From Streptococcus australis (lineage in GTDB: Bacteria > Bacillota > Bacilli > Lactobacillales > Streptococcaceae): a stretch of 64,000 nucleotides of DNA. This document shows, one piece after another, positions 26,255 through 34,559 of this stretch (position 1 is the stretch's first letter; each line of letters starts with the position of its first letter). The DNA lies in NCBI RefSeq assembly GCF_015553625.1, contig NZ_JADNGY010000009.1:1-64000 (forward strand), written 5' to 3'. The position numbers and the translations under genes were made by a program. The notes beneath the pieces are model-generated. The model did not search any database. It saw nothing but the letters and a program-made list of their open reading frames with translations, and was not told the DNA's origin.

Positions 26255-29200
26255 TTACTCCATTTCTTTTATATTTTCTTCAATGAAGATAATTTCTTCT
26301 TCACTTAGCTCATATTTTCGATACAATTGCTGATTGATTTCTGCAATGGATTGTGACCAATCAATATCTAAGTCACTTGTAAAACTTTGAAGAGGTACAA
26401 ATCTATAGGTTTTTCTTGTACCATTTTGATTTGCCTTTGCTAACATAATCAACATGCGAACAAATTTTGTTTTTAGATATTTTGATAAATTATTAGCAGT
26501 ATCTCTGGTCAACTTAAGATTCCCACCAATAACCAGATATGTTTCTGTACAAGCACTTTTGGGTTCCGAAACTATAGTATTCAAATTATCGTCTGGCAAA
26601 TCTGTCCCAATATTATTTGCAAATGCAGTTAAAACTTTATAAGAATCAACTAATTCCAGATTTCGTTTAATTGTGGACCTAGGTAAAAATCCTACACGCC
26701 CTTTACTTGCATAGATTTTTACATCATTATCATCATTTTCATCTCCAAAATCCTTCATCGTTGTAGCAATACCAAAAGGATTTCTCTCTGAAACAAATCC
26801 ATATAACATTAATTTCTTATCTTCAAAGTCCAAACTAATATAGTTTCTTTCCAACATGTTCTGTAGAAGTGTATACGCTCTACTATCAGAAATAAACAAA
26901 TCTAAATCTAGTAAGCGATAAGGTCTATCCGAACTATCTACTATCTTAGAGTTTTTTATAGTCTCCGTATGTATGAAGTATTTCGTATTATTAAAATTAG
27001 CATCCCAAACAAAGAAATTAACTCCTCCTCTTAAACTTACATTTTGAAAAACATCATTTGGTGTGACATAATTATGAAAAGATTTGATATGAATATCTTC
27101 TAGCATTTTTCTTCTAAAATTATCTAAACCTTTCCCTCCCAAGAACCAAACACTAGGCGTAATTAACGAAATATACTTAGGTTTAATACTAATAGAAAGT
27201 TCTATAAATTTGTCGTACAACGGCGTGGCACTTCCATTACCAGATTTATTATCTGACTCCTGATACGGTGGATTCCCAATCACAACATCAAATTTCACTT
27301 TATCAAAGGCCTCCTCTACTTGTTTTTTACCTTCTTCAATACTTGATTTCAATGTATCTGAGAAGTTTTCGATATAGGCTACGTTGGTCTTATATTTCTT
27401 GTAACCTGTTAAAGTTCTTTCTGTAATGGTCTTAGCCATTGGTGTTTTTGCAATGGCATAAATATTGTTTTCTAAGATTCCACGATAGACACTATCAGCA
27501 TCGAATCGATTATCATCATTATTTTGTACGTATTGATAATAAAGACTCATAGCAGCATGCAAAGGGTAGAGGCCTGTCTTAGCATTGATATCAATGATTT
27601 TAGTCTCTGGATGATAGACACTATCAGTAACATCTGTGTCTACCCAATGTAGATTTGGTGTAGCACCATCAGTCATTGACTCAAAGTTATCGTCATAGAA
27701 ATTAAGTCCACCAATACCTTTTGCAATTTGCATATTGACCACTCGCCATGGTGTCAAAACAGTTTCCTTATCGGGATTCTTGAAGCTACCAAATAAGGTT
27801 GCAATTTCTTCAGCACGTTCTATAAAATCAAGACTATCAAAAGATTTAGCTCGTTGACGAATGATTCGACCCGCTTCAATAAAGACCTCTGCGTCATAAT
27901 ACTTGGTTATATCTTTGAACATGTCTTTTGTGAATCCAGCAGGCATAAATTCTTTCCAAGATTCGTCATCAACTTCTTTGATAAAGTCTCCGATAGTAAT
28001 ATCTTTACTTAAATCGACATCCATTCCGTAGATCATCATTGGAATACGAATAGAAACTCCTCTTAAGATAGAAATCATCGTTTTTTGTTGTTTACGAGCC
28101 TCTTTGAGTTTTTCTATCGCTTCTTTTTCCTCTTGACTACGCTCATGAGGTTTCTTTTTCTTAGCTTTTTCTGCCTGGTCATATTCTTCATCAGTCAAAC
28201 CACTATCGTTAATTGTTACTTTAGTAGGAGTTTTTTGTTTTTGCGTTTTACCAACGATAGCATTTAGTTTATTGAAACGTTCTGCATCATCAGCAGTTAG
28301 TGTTAAGAGATTATCATTGTAGAGACTGTCATCTTCAAAACCTGAACGTACTGCTTTTTCAGCATATACCTTTTTGATTTGAGTCAACATACGGTCAACA
28401 TTAAATGGTTCCATTCCATTATCACTTTTACCTAAAATGGGCAAAAAGTTAAGCAAATTTGCCATCGCCTGTTTTTGCTGATTTGTATTTTTCTTCCCAA
28501 CACCAGAGTTTATTTGAGCCGTTTCAGCCATTACTGTTAAAGCACGGTCTGGAGCAAAATCAAAAATATAACAACGTTTCTTCATTCCAATCTTTTCATG
28601 AGAAAATGGTGTTTGTGCACGAAATGCAGCCTGTAGGTAATTCGTTGAACTGCTAGTATTAGAAAGGAACATCACTGCTGTCCATTCAGGAACATTGACA
28701 CCTGTTGTCAACCTACGAACTGTCAAAGTGATTGTTTTTGTTTGTGAAGGATCATCCGTAATCGCTTGACGTACCTTCGAAAGATCATCTCCTGAAGCAT
28801 CTATGATATTATCACTCTTATCGTTTCGTACAACATTAACAATATTGTAGTCCATCCCAAACACTGGGTGTTCTTTTAAAAGCTTTTCAAAAGCATTAGC
28901 TTCTCTAACTCCCGGCATGATCCAAAGAGTATGACGGAGTTCATCACGATATTCTCTTGTTGAAAATGGATAATTAGTGTCACTATTTGGGTTAGTGATA
29001 TTATCCAAAAAACGTCGGACATCAGCTTTATAAACTAATTCACCCTTATCATCCACTCTGAAAAATTCACGAAAATTGAAGGCTTTGTTTTCATCGGTAA
29101 ATTTTTCCTTATATTTCATCTCAAAGGTATACATTTGTACCTCTGGAAGTTGCTCATAAGGGTTAGGAAGTTCAGGATTTTCCAAATCCCATTTCAGTTT

Positions 29201-30643
29201 AGCTTGTTGTTCCATGACATAGTCCCAAGTATAGACTTGTTCAGGTGCAAACTGATCAAGAAGATTAAAAGGTGTACCGGATAGTTCTAGAATCTTGGTA
29301 TAACCTTCTTTTACCAAAGATTTCATGACAGTATCGCTAAGTTCAGTCTGTGTTCCCTCATGTGCTTCATCAATGATGATTAAATCCCAGTCTACATCCG
29401 AAAATAAAGGGAGATTGGCTTGAGCGCTATTATAACGTAAATACTGAATAGATGCGAAATAAATGAATGGATTATCACCAGATTTTAGGGTAGTTAATTT
29501 CTCTCCCTTATCAACCGATCCATACAAATACCCTGCTTCTGCCATTTCCATTTTTTTGTAGTCCTCAAACCATGAATCACGGACTACTGGTCTATGTGTC
29601 ATGATTAGAACACGTTGAAAACCTTCTTGCTTAATAAGCTCCAATGAGGTTAAGGTTTTACCAAAACGCATTTTGGCATTCCAAAGCATACGGTCTTTTT
29701 TCTTAAAAGTCTTTTGAGTTTGTTCCACGGCAGCATTTTGTTCAGGTCTAAGAATAATATCCGATTTATCTGCTATATATTCAGCCGGTACATCACTAAT
29801 AAATGACCGTCCATCTTTGACTGCCTTAATAGCCTTCTTAGCTGTCAATAAATCAGTCTTAAACCATTCATTACCTGCTAATTCTTCAGGGTGTTTAATT
29901 CCTGACCTCTTTAAAACTTCATGGACGTCATGATCATGAAACCAAGTTTTTGTAGATTTTTTATAAGCCAGTTCAACCCACCCAAGTTCAAAATGAAGAC
30001 CAGCGGTTGTCATATATTGCTTAATTCTTTTTGGTGCTATTTTACGTAAAAACTCACTATTTGCTGTCCAATCGGCTTCAATATCGTCTGAAGATATTGT
30101 TCCTTCACCGATCTTTTGAGCACCCTCATAAGCAGCAAGTTTTCCACTTTCGTTATTAACAGTCTGTACATAGATAAACTTACGTTCAGCTGTTGTATAA
30201 CGCTCTTGAGCTTTAGGTTCTAAGAAATTATCATACAAAGAAACTTTAATTTGATCATTAACATACTTAGTCACGAACCAAACTAAAATCATATAAATCT
30301 GTTCCAATGATTTTAATGCATTCTCTTGAGTTGCCTCTTTAGGATTAAGTTCATGAGCTGAATTATTTCCATACCGTTTAATCTCAAAAAAAGCATCCAC
30401 GATTTCTTTATTTTTAATATAAGATTTGATATTTTGTAACGTCACATGAAAAGTCGAATTTGATGGTAGTTTGATACGTTTACAATTAGCAAATAGGATT
30501 GCTGTATTTTCTGCAACTTTACGAACTCTTATCAACACACCTTCATAATCTTTTTGTGAGTAGTTATTCTCAGCCTCATTAATAGTCGAAAAAAGTACTG
30601 CTGTTTCTGTGTTCAATTTTAAAAAATCAAAATTTGATGCCAT
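26255..30643 (-). CDS. HEPN/DUF4145–SF2 helicase–Eco57I-type methylase fusion, restriction-like (1462 aa)
   Basis: Core of the island. Domains in order: 1-125, DUF4145/HEPN-like region with RYGNNSAH (Arg90-x6-His97); ~150-275, possible GIY-YIG-like segment (FIYV at 156, KIG at 177, NEWF at 258); ~295-690, SF2 helicase with Walker A AKMRFGKT (323-330), DEAH box IIIDEAHEG (422-430), SGTP (455-458) and motif VI QAAFRAQTP (671-679); ~800-850, charged linker; ~960-1220, adenine-N6 methylase fold with LTPWRVV (963), variant motif I DINAKTG (1018-1024) and catalytic NPPY (1124-1127); to 1462, target-recognition-like region ending in IAEINQQLYRKYELSEEE, typical of Eco57I-type enzymes. I see no Mrr or PD-(D/E)xK nuclease motif. 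It follows the small methylase gene by 6 bp with GGGAG as ribosome site. Confidence 0.88.
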   Translation of the reverse strand: MASNFDFLKLNTETAVLFSTINEAENNYSQKDYEGVLIRVRKVAENTAILFANCKRIKLPSNSTFHVTLQNIKSYIKNKEIVDAFFEIKRYGNNSAHELNPKEATQENALKSLEQIYMILVWFVTKYVNDQIKVSLYDNFLEPKAQERYTTAERKFIYVQTVNNESGKLAAYEGAQKIGEGTISSDDIEADWTANSEFLRKIAPKRIKQYMTTAGLHFELGWVELAYKKSTKTWFHDHDVHEVLKRSGIKHPEELAGNEWFKTDLLTAKKAIKAVKDGRSFISDVPAEYIADKSDIILRPEQNAAVEQTQKTFKKKDRMLWNAKMRFGKTLTSLELIKQEGFQRVLIMTHRPVVRDSWFEDYKKMEMAEAGYLYGSVDKGEKLTTLKSGDNPFIYFASIQYLRYNSAQANLPLFSDVDWDLIIIDEAHEGTQTELSDTVMKSLVKEGYTKILELSGTPFNLLDQFAPEQVYTWDYVMEQQAKLKWDLENPELPNPYEQLPEVQMYTFEMKYKEKFTDENKAFNFREFFRVDDKGELVYKADVRRFLDNITNPNSDTNYPFSTREYRDELRHTLWIMPGVREANAFEKLLKEHPVFGMDYNIVNVVRNDKSDNIIDASGDDLSKVRQAITDDPSQTKTITLTVRRLTTGVNVPEWTAVMFLSNTSSSTNYLQAAFRAQTPFSHEKIGMKKRCYIFDFAPDRALTVMAETAQINSGVGKKNTNQQKQAMANLLNFLPILGKSDNGMEPFNVDRMLTQIKKVYAEKAVRSGFEDDSLYNDNLLTLTADDAERFNKLNAIVGKTQKQKTPTKVTINDSGLTDEEYDQAEKAKKKKPHERSQEEKEAIEKLKEARKQQKTMISILRGVSIRIPMMIYGMDVDLSKDITIGDFIKEVDDESWKEFMPAGFTKDMFKDITKYYDAEVFIEAGRIIRQRAKSFDSLDFIERAEEIATLFGSFKNPDKETVLTPWRVVNMQIAKGIGGLNFYDDNFESMTDGATPNLHWVDTDVTDSVYHPETKIIDINAKTGLYPLHAAMSLYYQYVQNNDDNRFDADSVYRGILENNIYAIAKTPMAKTITERTLTGYKKYKTNVAYIENFSDTLKSSIEEGKKQVEEAFDKVKFDVVIGNPPYQESDNKSGNGSATPLYDKFIELSISIKPKYISLITPSVWFLGGKGLDNFRRKMLEDIHIKSFHNYVTPNDVFQNVSLRGGVNFFVWDANFNNTKYFIHTETIKNSKIVDSSDRPYRLLDLDLFISDSRAYTLLQNMLERNYISLDFEDKKLMLYGFVSERNPFGIATTMKDFGDENDDNDVKIYASKGRVGFLPRSTIKRNLELVDSYKVLTAFANNIGTDLPDDNLNTIVSEPKSACTETYLVIGGNLKLTRDTANNLSKYLKTKFVRMLIMLAKANQNGTRKTYRFVPLQSFTSDLDIDWSQSIAEINQQLYRKYELSEEEIIFIEENIKEME

Positions 30644-30649
30644 AATTAT

Positions 30650-31324
30650 TTAATCTCCCAATGTATATACTTTTTTAATAACTACTTTCTTCGTATTGGC
30701 AATGCTAAAGTCTTCATCGAACTCTTCAAAGAGGCTTAATTGTCCCTCAACAACCCTATCCTCACCATCAATATTTTCACCAAAAAGTTCAGCAAAAGCA
30801 AATCGCTTTTCTTCAACAAGACTAGGGTGTCCTTTTACTCGCATCCACTCACTAAACATAATAAGTTCATTTGAATCAGGGTGTCGCTTTGTCAAAGTAT
30901 TTCCTCTTACAATATTCTTTTTGATTAGGTAATGAGCTGATTTATAGATATCAGTATTGCTACCCAATCTCTCACCAAAAGAGTCTTCATACCAATCTAG
31001 ATAGCGCAAAAACATTCTTGACCTAGCAACTTCAAGGTTATCTTCTAAAAATTCAATTCCGTAAATTGAAGCTATTGCAAAAAGAGATTTAGTTTTCCAA
31101 TTTTTCTTGTCATAATTCCTAGTAACAGCAGAGAGTTTTCTTTCAAGTATGGCCTCTAAAAAATTCCCATCTCCTGCTGATGGTTCCAAAAAAGTCGCAT
31201 AAATATCTTCTGTTTTTTCCCTTACCCCAGGAGTATCTAGCATCTTTTGTACCATCCACGATGGTGTAAAAACTTCACCATGTTTTTGAACACGATGTTT
31301 AGACTTTATAAGTTCTTCAGTCAT
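30650..31324 (-). CDS. Small N6-adenine methyltransferase-like protein lacking the catalytic motif (224 aa)
   Basis: First gene of the island operon. It has motif X GEVFTPSWMV (residues 16-25), motif I LEPSAGDGNFLEAI (46-59) and motif II YGIEFLEDN (88-96), which together make a SAM-binding half of an HsdM-like methylase. After KKNIVRGNTL (motif III region, about 146) no N/D-PP-Y/F motif follows; the rest is acidic (GQLSLFEEFDEDF). The protein therefore cannot methylate alone unless a partner supplies NPPY, which the next gene does. The start is ATG 31324, 6 bp after GGAGGG; the frame is open 53 codons further upstream but those run through the promoter. It could also be a regulatory or SAM-sensing subunit. 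Confidence 0.85.
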   Translation of the reverse strand: MTEELIKSKHRVQKHGEVFTPSWMVQKMLDTPGVREKTEDIYATFLEPSAGDGNFLEAILERKLSAVTRNYDKKNWKTKSLFAIASIYGIEFLEDNLEVARSRMFLRYLDWYEDSFGERLGSNTDIYKSAHYLIKKNIVRGNTLTKRHPDSNELIMFSEWMRVKGHPSLVEEKRFAFAELFGENIDGEDRVVEGQLSLFEEFDEDFSIANTKKVVIKKVYTLGD

Positions 31325-31349
31325 AATTCCCTCCGTGATATCTCCTATT

Positions 31350-31355
31350 ATTATA
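31350..31355 (-). promoter_or_regulatory. Extended -10 promoter of the island operon
   Basis: Minus-strand TGCTATAAT gives a perfect -10 hexamer with the TGN extension, about 26 bp before the ATG of the small methylase gene. No good -35 is visible 17 bp upstream, which fits an extended -10 promoter. Confidence 0.65.
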
Positions 31356-31410
31356 GCATGTTTGGGAAAGAAATTAACGCTTTCAAAGCATTTTGTTTGG
31401 ATTTGGCGCA

Positions 31411-31440
31411 AAAAACGAACCTGGTCTGGTCCGTTTTTTC
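31411..31440 (-). terminator. Terminator of the DUF1722–pyrimidine-dimer glycosylase pair
   Basis: Minus strand: AAAAAACGGACC and GGTTCGTTTTTT form a hairpin directly after the glycosylase stop codon. It isolates the island operon from transcription coming from upstream. Confidence 0.85.
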
Positions 31441-31806
31441 TTAGTCTAATTGAATCCCTTTTTCTGCTAGATTGTCCAGGCATTCTTTAAGATAGGTGTT
31501 CTGATGTTCAGGATAGATAGGGGTGCTCAAGCCTTCTTCTTCCAGCTCTGGGTAGGCTGGGCAGGTCTTGCCTCGGTAGGTCGGCTCCCACCACTCTGGA
31601 CTTACCTTGTAACCACGAGCCGTCATCTCCTCCATGATCAGGCGGTGATAGGCATAGAGGCGATAGGGCGAGTAGTCAAAGACATAGTTGACCGTCGCGT
31701 GCTTCTTGCCCCAGCCATTGCCTCGAAGGGCGCAGCATTCCCGGTGTTGGCCCAGGAGCTGGGGACGAGGGAGTTTGGGAATCAAGTCTTGGTGCCAGAG
31801 TCTCAT
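31441..31806 (-). CDS. Pyrimidine-dimer DNA glycosylase-like protein (121 aa)
   Basis: Small protein matching the family related to T4 endonuclease V, which cuts the glycosidic bond at UV-induced pyrimidine dimers. Family-like features are the N-terminal MRLWHQDLIPKLPRPQLLGQHRE (catalytic N-terminal region with Arg and His), GNGWGKKHATVNYVF, LYAYHRLIMEEM and the C-terminal WWEPTYRGK and CPAYPE. The start follows directly after the DUF1722 stop codon (no gap), so the genes are co-transcribed and coupled. The job in DNA repair is inferred from the family. Confidence 0.82.
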   Translation of the reverse strand: MRLWHQDLIPKLPRPQLLGQHRECCALRGNGWGKKHATVNYVFDYSPYRLYAYHRLIMEEMTARGYKVSPEWWEPTYRGKTCPAYPELEEEGLSTPIYPEHQNTYLKECLDNLAEKGIQLD

Positions 31807-32184
31807 CTATTGACCTCCTAGTAGCGTCGAGTCTTGTAAGTAGCGATTAGGGTAGCGCTCAAGGAGAGTTTGAATCCCCTTGATAAGATCCACTTGCTGG
31901 GCCTGGCCATGCTGGTACTTCTCAAGTAGCAACATGAAGCCCGCCTTTTCGTTTGCAGTCGCCTGCTTTTTGAAATAGCCCCAGATATGCTGGAAGGCAT
32001 TGGAGACCTGGCCACGATTTTCCGGCAAGGCCAGCGCTTGCTGAATCAGGTCCTCGACGTGACTGACCTCAACCTGGTCTTGCTTGAGGTATTCCCGGAT
32101 CTCCTTGTAAATGTTGCTGGAATGACTCAGCACCAGGTATTTATTTTTCGCCCATAGGACTTGGCAGTGATGTTTTTGATCCAC
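31807..32184 (-). CDS. DUF1722 (YbgA-like) protein (125 aa)
   Basis: Matches DUF1722: HHCQVLWAKNKYLVLSHS at the N-terminus, NAFQHIWGYFKKQATANEK (about 62-80) and the C-terminal RYPNRYLQDSTLL. The family, named after E. coli YbgA, is often next to or fused to photolyase genes. The neighbouring glycosylase supports a role around UV damage, but the molecular function is unknown. Confidence 0.85.
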   Translation of the reverse strand: MDQKHHCQVLWAKNKYLVLSHSSNIYKEIREYLKQDQVEVSHVEDLIQQALALPENRGQVSNAFQHIWGYFKKQATANEKAGFMLLLEKYQHGQAQQVDLIKGIQTLLERYPNRYLQDSTLLGGQ

Positions 32185-32250
32185 TCGTGTCTCCTTTTGA
32201 TCTTCTCTATCAATAGTCCTCCCATTATACCATGGAAATGAGTGAAGTCA

Positions 32251-32282
32251 TAAAAAAAGCGGACCTATTCGGCCCGTTTTTT
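32251..32282. terminator. Bidirectional hairpin upstream of the DUF1722 gene
   Basis: AAAAAAAGCGGACC and GGCCCGTTTTTT form a stem with A- and T-runs on the two sides, very like the hairpin at 31411-31440. It lies upstream of the DUF1722 gene, with no gene on its right for 400 bp. Confidence 0.6.
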
Positions 32283-32284
32283 CT

Positions 32285-32657
32285 TTCCGCTTTATCTATC
32301 AAAGGGAGGCTTTAACTGTTCTAGACTGAGATTAGAAAATAAAGAGCGAAGGAGCTCAAATCGAATTGAACACGGGCTGCGGATTGTGTCAAAAGCGCAA
32401 AATACATTAGTACTATATCCAAGACAGAGTAGCTGATTGAATTCTTCTCTCGCCTTTTAGCTTGAAAGAATCCTAATCAGCCTTGTGGGGGCAGGACAAC
32501 GAAGCAATCCCATACAACAGTGCTTCTGTCCTGCTCCCTATTTTGACTTTATCCGCAGGCGCCCTTTGTATCTTGATTTAGTCATGGAACTTCTTCGAAG
32601 TTCGCTGACGTCCGATCTCACCTAAGGAAAGTTTCAAAGACAACATTATCCATAAGT
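32285..32657. other. Gene-free region of ~370 bp with decayed repeats
   Basis: No credible gene. At about 32484-32545 a hairpin GGGCAGGACAACGAAGCA / TGCTTCTGTCCTGCTCCC resembles, in layout and spacing, the right hairpin of the five-copy repeat, but with changed bases on both arms. At 32581-32633 lies the short copy of the second repeat family. The rest is unexplained. Confidence 0.5.
32581..32633 (-). repeat. Second intergenic repeat family, short copy
   Basis: On the minus strand it reads AACTTTCCTTAGGTGAG, then CGGACGTCAGCGAA and GAAGTTCCATGAC, nearly identical to 21798-21850 on the plus strand. The downstream half of the long copy is missing. Confidence 0.7.
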
Positions 32658-32659
32658 AA

Positions 32660-32686
32660 AAAGTCTGAGAAAAGCTCAGACTTTTT
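32660..32686 (-). terminator. Terminator of the heterodimeric ABC exporter operon
   Basis: AAAGTCTGAG and CTCAGACTTT form a 10-bp stem with T-run (TTTTT) just after the stop codon of the second exporter gene on the minus strand. Confidence 0.85.
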
Positions 32687-32690
32687 TGTA

Positions 32691-34559
32691 TTAATCAATT
32701 TCAAGGCCACCGGTGTAGAGGCGGTAATAAGTCCCACGTTCTGCCATCAAGGAAGCGTGGTTGCCTCGCTCGATGATGCGTCCCTTGTCCATGACCATGA
32801 TCACATCCGAGTTGACGATGGTTGAGAGACGGTGGGCGATGACAAAGACAGTCCGTCCTGCCATCAGGCGATCCATCCCCTCTTGGACCATCTTCTCTGT
32901 CCGTGAGTCGATTGAGGAAGTTGCTTCATCAAGGATTAAGACTGGCGCATTAGCCAAGGCTGCACGCGCAATAGCGATCAGCTGACGTTGACCGTTAGAG
33001 AGACCAGCTCCATCATCGTTCAAGACGGTATCGTATCCTTGGTCCAAATGTTTGACGAAGGAATCCACATTGGCAATGCGGGCTGCTTCCAGGATCTCCT
33101 CCCGGGTCGCATCTGATCGACCATAGGCGATATTTTCTGCGATAGTTCCAGTAAAGAGGTGGGTATCCTGCAAGACAATCCCTAGCGAACGACGGAGCGA
33201 ATCTTTCTCGATCAGCTTCACATCGATCCCATCATAGGTGATAGATCCTGATTGGATATCGTAGAAACGATTGATCAAGTTGGTAATGGTAGTCTTCCCT
33301 GCTCCTGTCGCGCCGACAAAGGCCACCTTTTGCCCCTTGTCCGCGTAGAGGTTAATATCGTAGAGGATTTGGTTCTTATCATTGTAGGAGAAGTCTACAT
33401 TTGTAAAGACGACATTTCCGACCAGTTTGACCAGTTCGTAGTCGCCGTTTTCCCGAGGGTGTTTCCAAGCCCAGAGATTGGTCTTCTTATCAGTGATGAC
33501 CATGCGACCATCGACCTCTTCATAGTTGACCAAGGTGACTTTCCCTTCATCCACTTCGACTTCTTCATCCAAGAGATCAAAGATCCGATCTCCCCCAGCA
33601 AGAGCCATGAGGACAAAGTTCAACTGTTGCGATACTTGGGTGATTGGTCCGTTGAAGGAACGGTTGAGCTGGAGGAAGGCCATGAGCCCACCAATGGTGA
33701 GGCCACTGATACCATTCAAGGCGAAGATCCCTCCGACCAATGAAGTCAAGACGAAGGAGACATTTCCCAGGTTCCCCAAGACAGGCATCAAGACATTGGC
33801 ATAGCGGTTGGCTTGATAAGATGATTCAAAGAGTTGGTCATTGATCCGCTCAAAGGCTTCGATGCTTTCCTCTTCGTGGACAAAGGCTTTGACTACCTTT
33901 TGACCTGACATCATCTCTTCGATAAAGCCATTTTCAATCCCTAAGTTCTTTTGTTGGTCAGCGAAATAGCGACCAGACTTTCCAGAGATCTCCTTGATGA
34001 CATAGGCCATGACTCCGACCATCGAAAGAACGAGAAGGAAAAGGAGAGGGCTGATCATGATCATGCTGACGGCTACACCGATGATGGTGATGGCAGACTG
34101 CAGGAGCTGCGGGATGGACTGCTCGATTGCTTGGCGAAGAGCGTCAATATCATTGGTATAGATCGACATGATATCCCCGTGCTGGTGGGTATCAAAGTAC
34201 TTGACAGGGAGCTTCTGCATACGAGCAAAGAGCTGATTCCGTAGAGAGCGCAGGACATCCTGAGACACTGTCGCCATAATGAGGGAGAAGCCATAGTTGG
34301 CCAAAACTCCCACCACTCCAATCACAGCCAGTGTTGATAAGAAAGTTAAGAGGGGTCCAAAATCCTTGCTTCCTGAATCCAACATGGGTTGGATGTATTG
34401 GTCTACCAAGGCTCGGATAGAGGACGTAATATAGACCGTAGAGAGGGAGGCTGTCACGATGAGGGCAGCTGCTAGGAGAAGAACAAACTTATATTGCTTC
34501 CACATATAGTCTAGCAAGCGTACCAGAGAGCCCCAGCTAGCTTTTTTCTTATTCTTCAT
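32691..34559 (-). CDS. ABC exporter half-transporter, canonical ATPase subunit (622 aa)
   Basis: Six membrane segments in residues ~20-310, then an ATPase domain: Walker A GATGAGKTT, signature LSNGQRQ and Walker B VLILDEATSSID with the catalytic Glu. The ATG at 34559 has a strong AAAGGAGG and overlaps the stop of the upstream gene by 11 bp; the open frame 19 codons further upstream is not used in my view. With the upstream subunit it forms a heterodimeric exporter of the LmrCD/TM287-288 type, often linked to drug efflux. This is the catalytically competent half. Confidence 0.9.
   Translation of the reverse strand: MKNKKKASWGSLVRLLDYMWKQYKFVLLLAAALIVTASLSTVYITSSIRALVDQYIQPMLDSGSKDFGPLLTFLSTLAVIGVVGVLANYGFSLIMATVSQDVLRSLRNQLFARMQKLPVKYFDTHQHGDIMSIYTNDIDALRQAIEQSIPQLLQSAITIIGVAVSMIMISPLLFLLVLSMVGVMAYVIKEISGKSGRYFADQQKNLGIENGFIEEMMSGQKVVKAFVHEEESIEAFERINDQLFESSYQANRYANVLMPVLGNLGNVSFVLTSLVGGIFALNGISGLTIGGLMAFLQLNRSFNGPITQVSQQLNFVLMALAGGDRIFDLLDEEVEVDEGKVTLVNYEEVDGRMVITDKKTNLWAWKHPRENGDYELVKLVGNVVFTNVDFSYNDKNQILYDINLYADKGQKVAFVGATGAGKTTITNLINRFYDIQSGSITYDGIDVKLIEKDSLRRSLGIVLQDTHLFTGTIAENIAYGRSDATREEILEAARIANVDSFVKHLDQGYDTVLNDDGAGLSNGQRQLIAIARAALANAPVLILDEATSSIDSRTEKMVQEGMDRLMAGRTVFVIAHRLSTIVNSDVIMVMDKGRIIERGNHASLMAERGTYYRLYTGGLEID

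Noticed and set aside
23991-31324. Island as a prophage or integrative element
   Set aside because: No integrase, structural phage genes or direct repeats at the ends; only one operon of defence-like genes.
31325-31483. 53-codon N-terminal extension of the small methylase-like protein
   Set aside because: It runs across the promoter TATAAT and the region after the glycosylase terminator; ATG 31324 has a strong GGAGGG site and matches the family start (KHGEVFTP).
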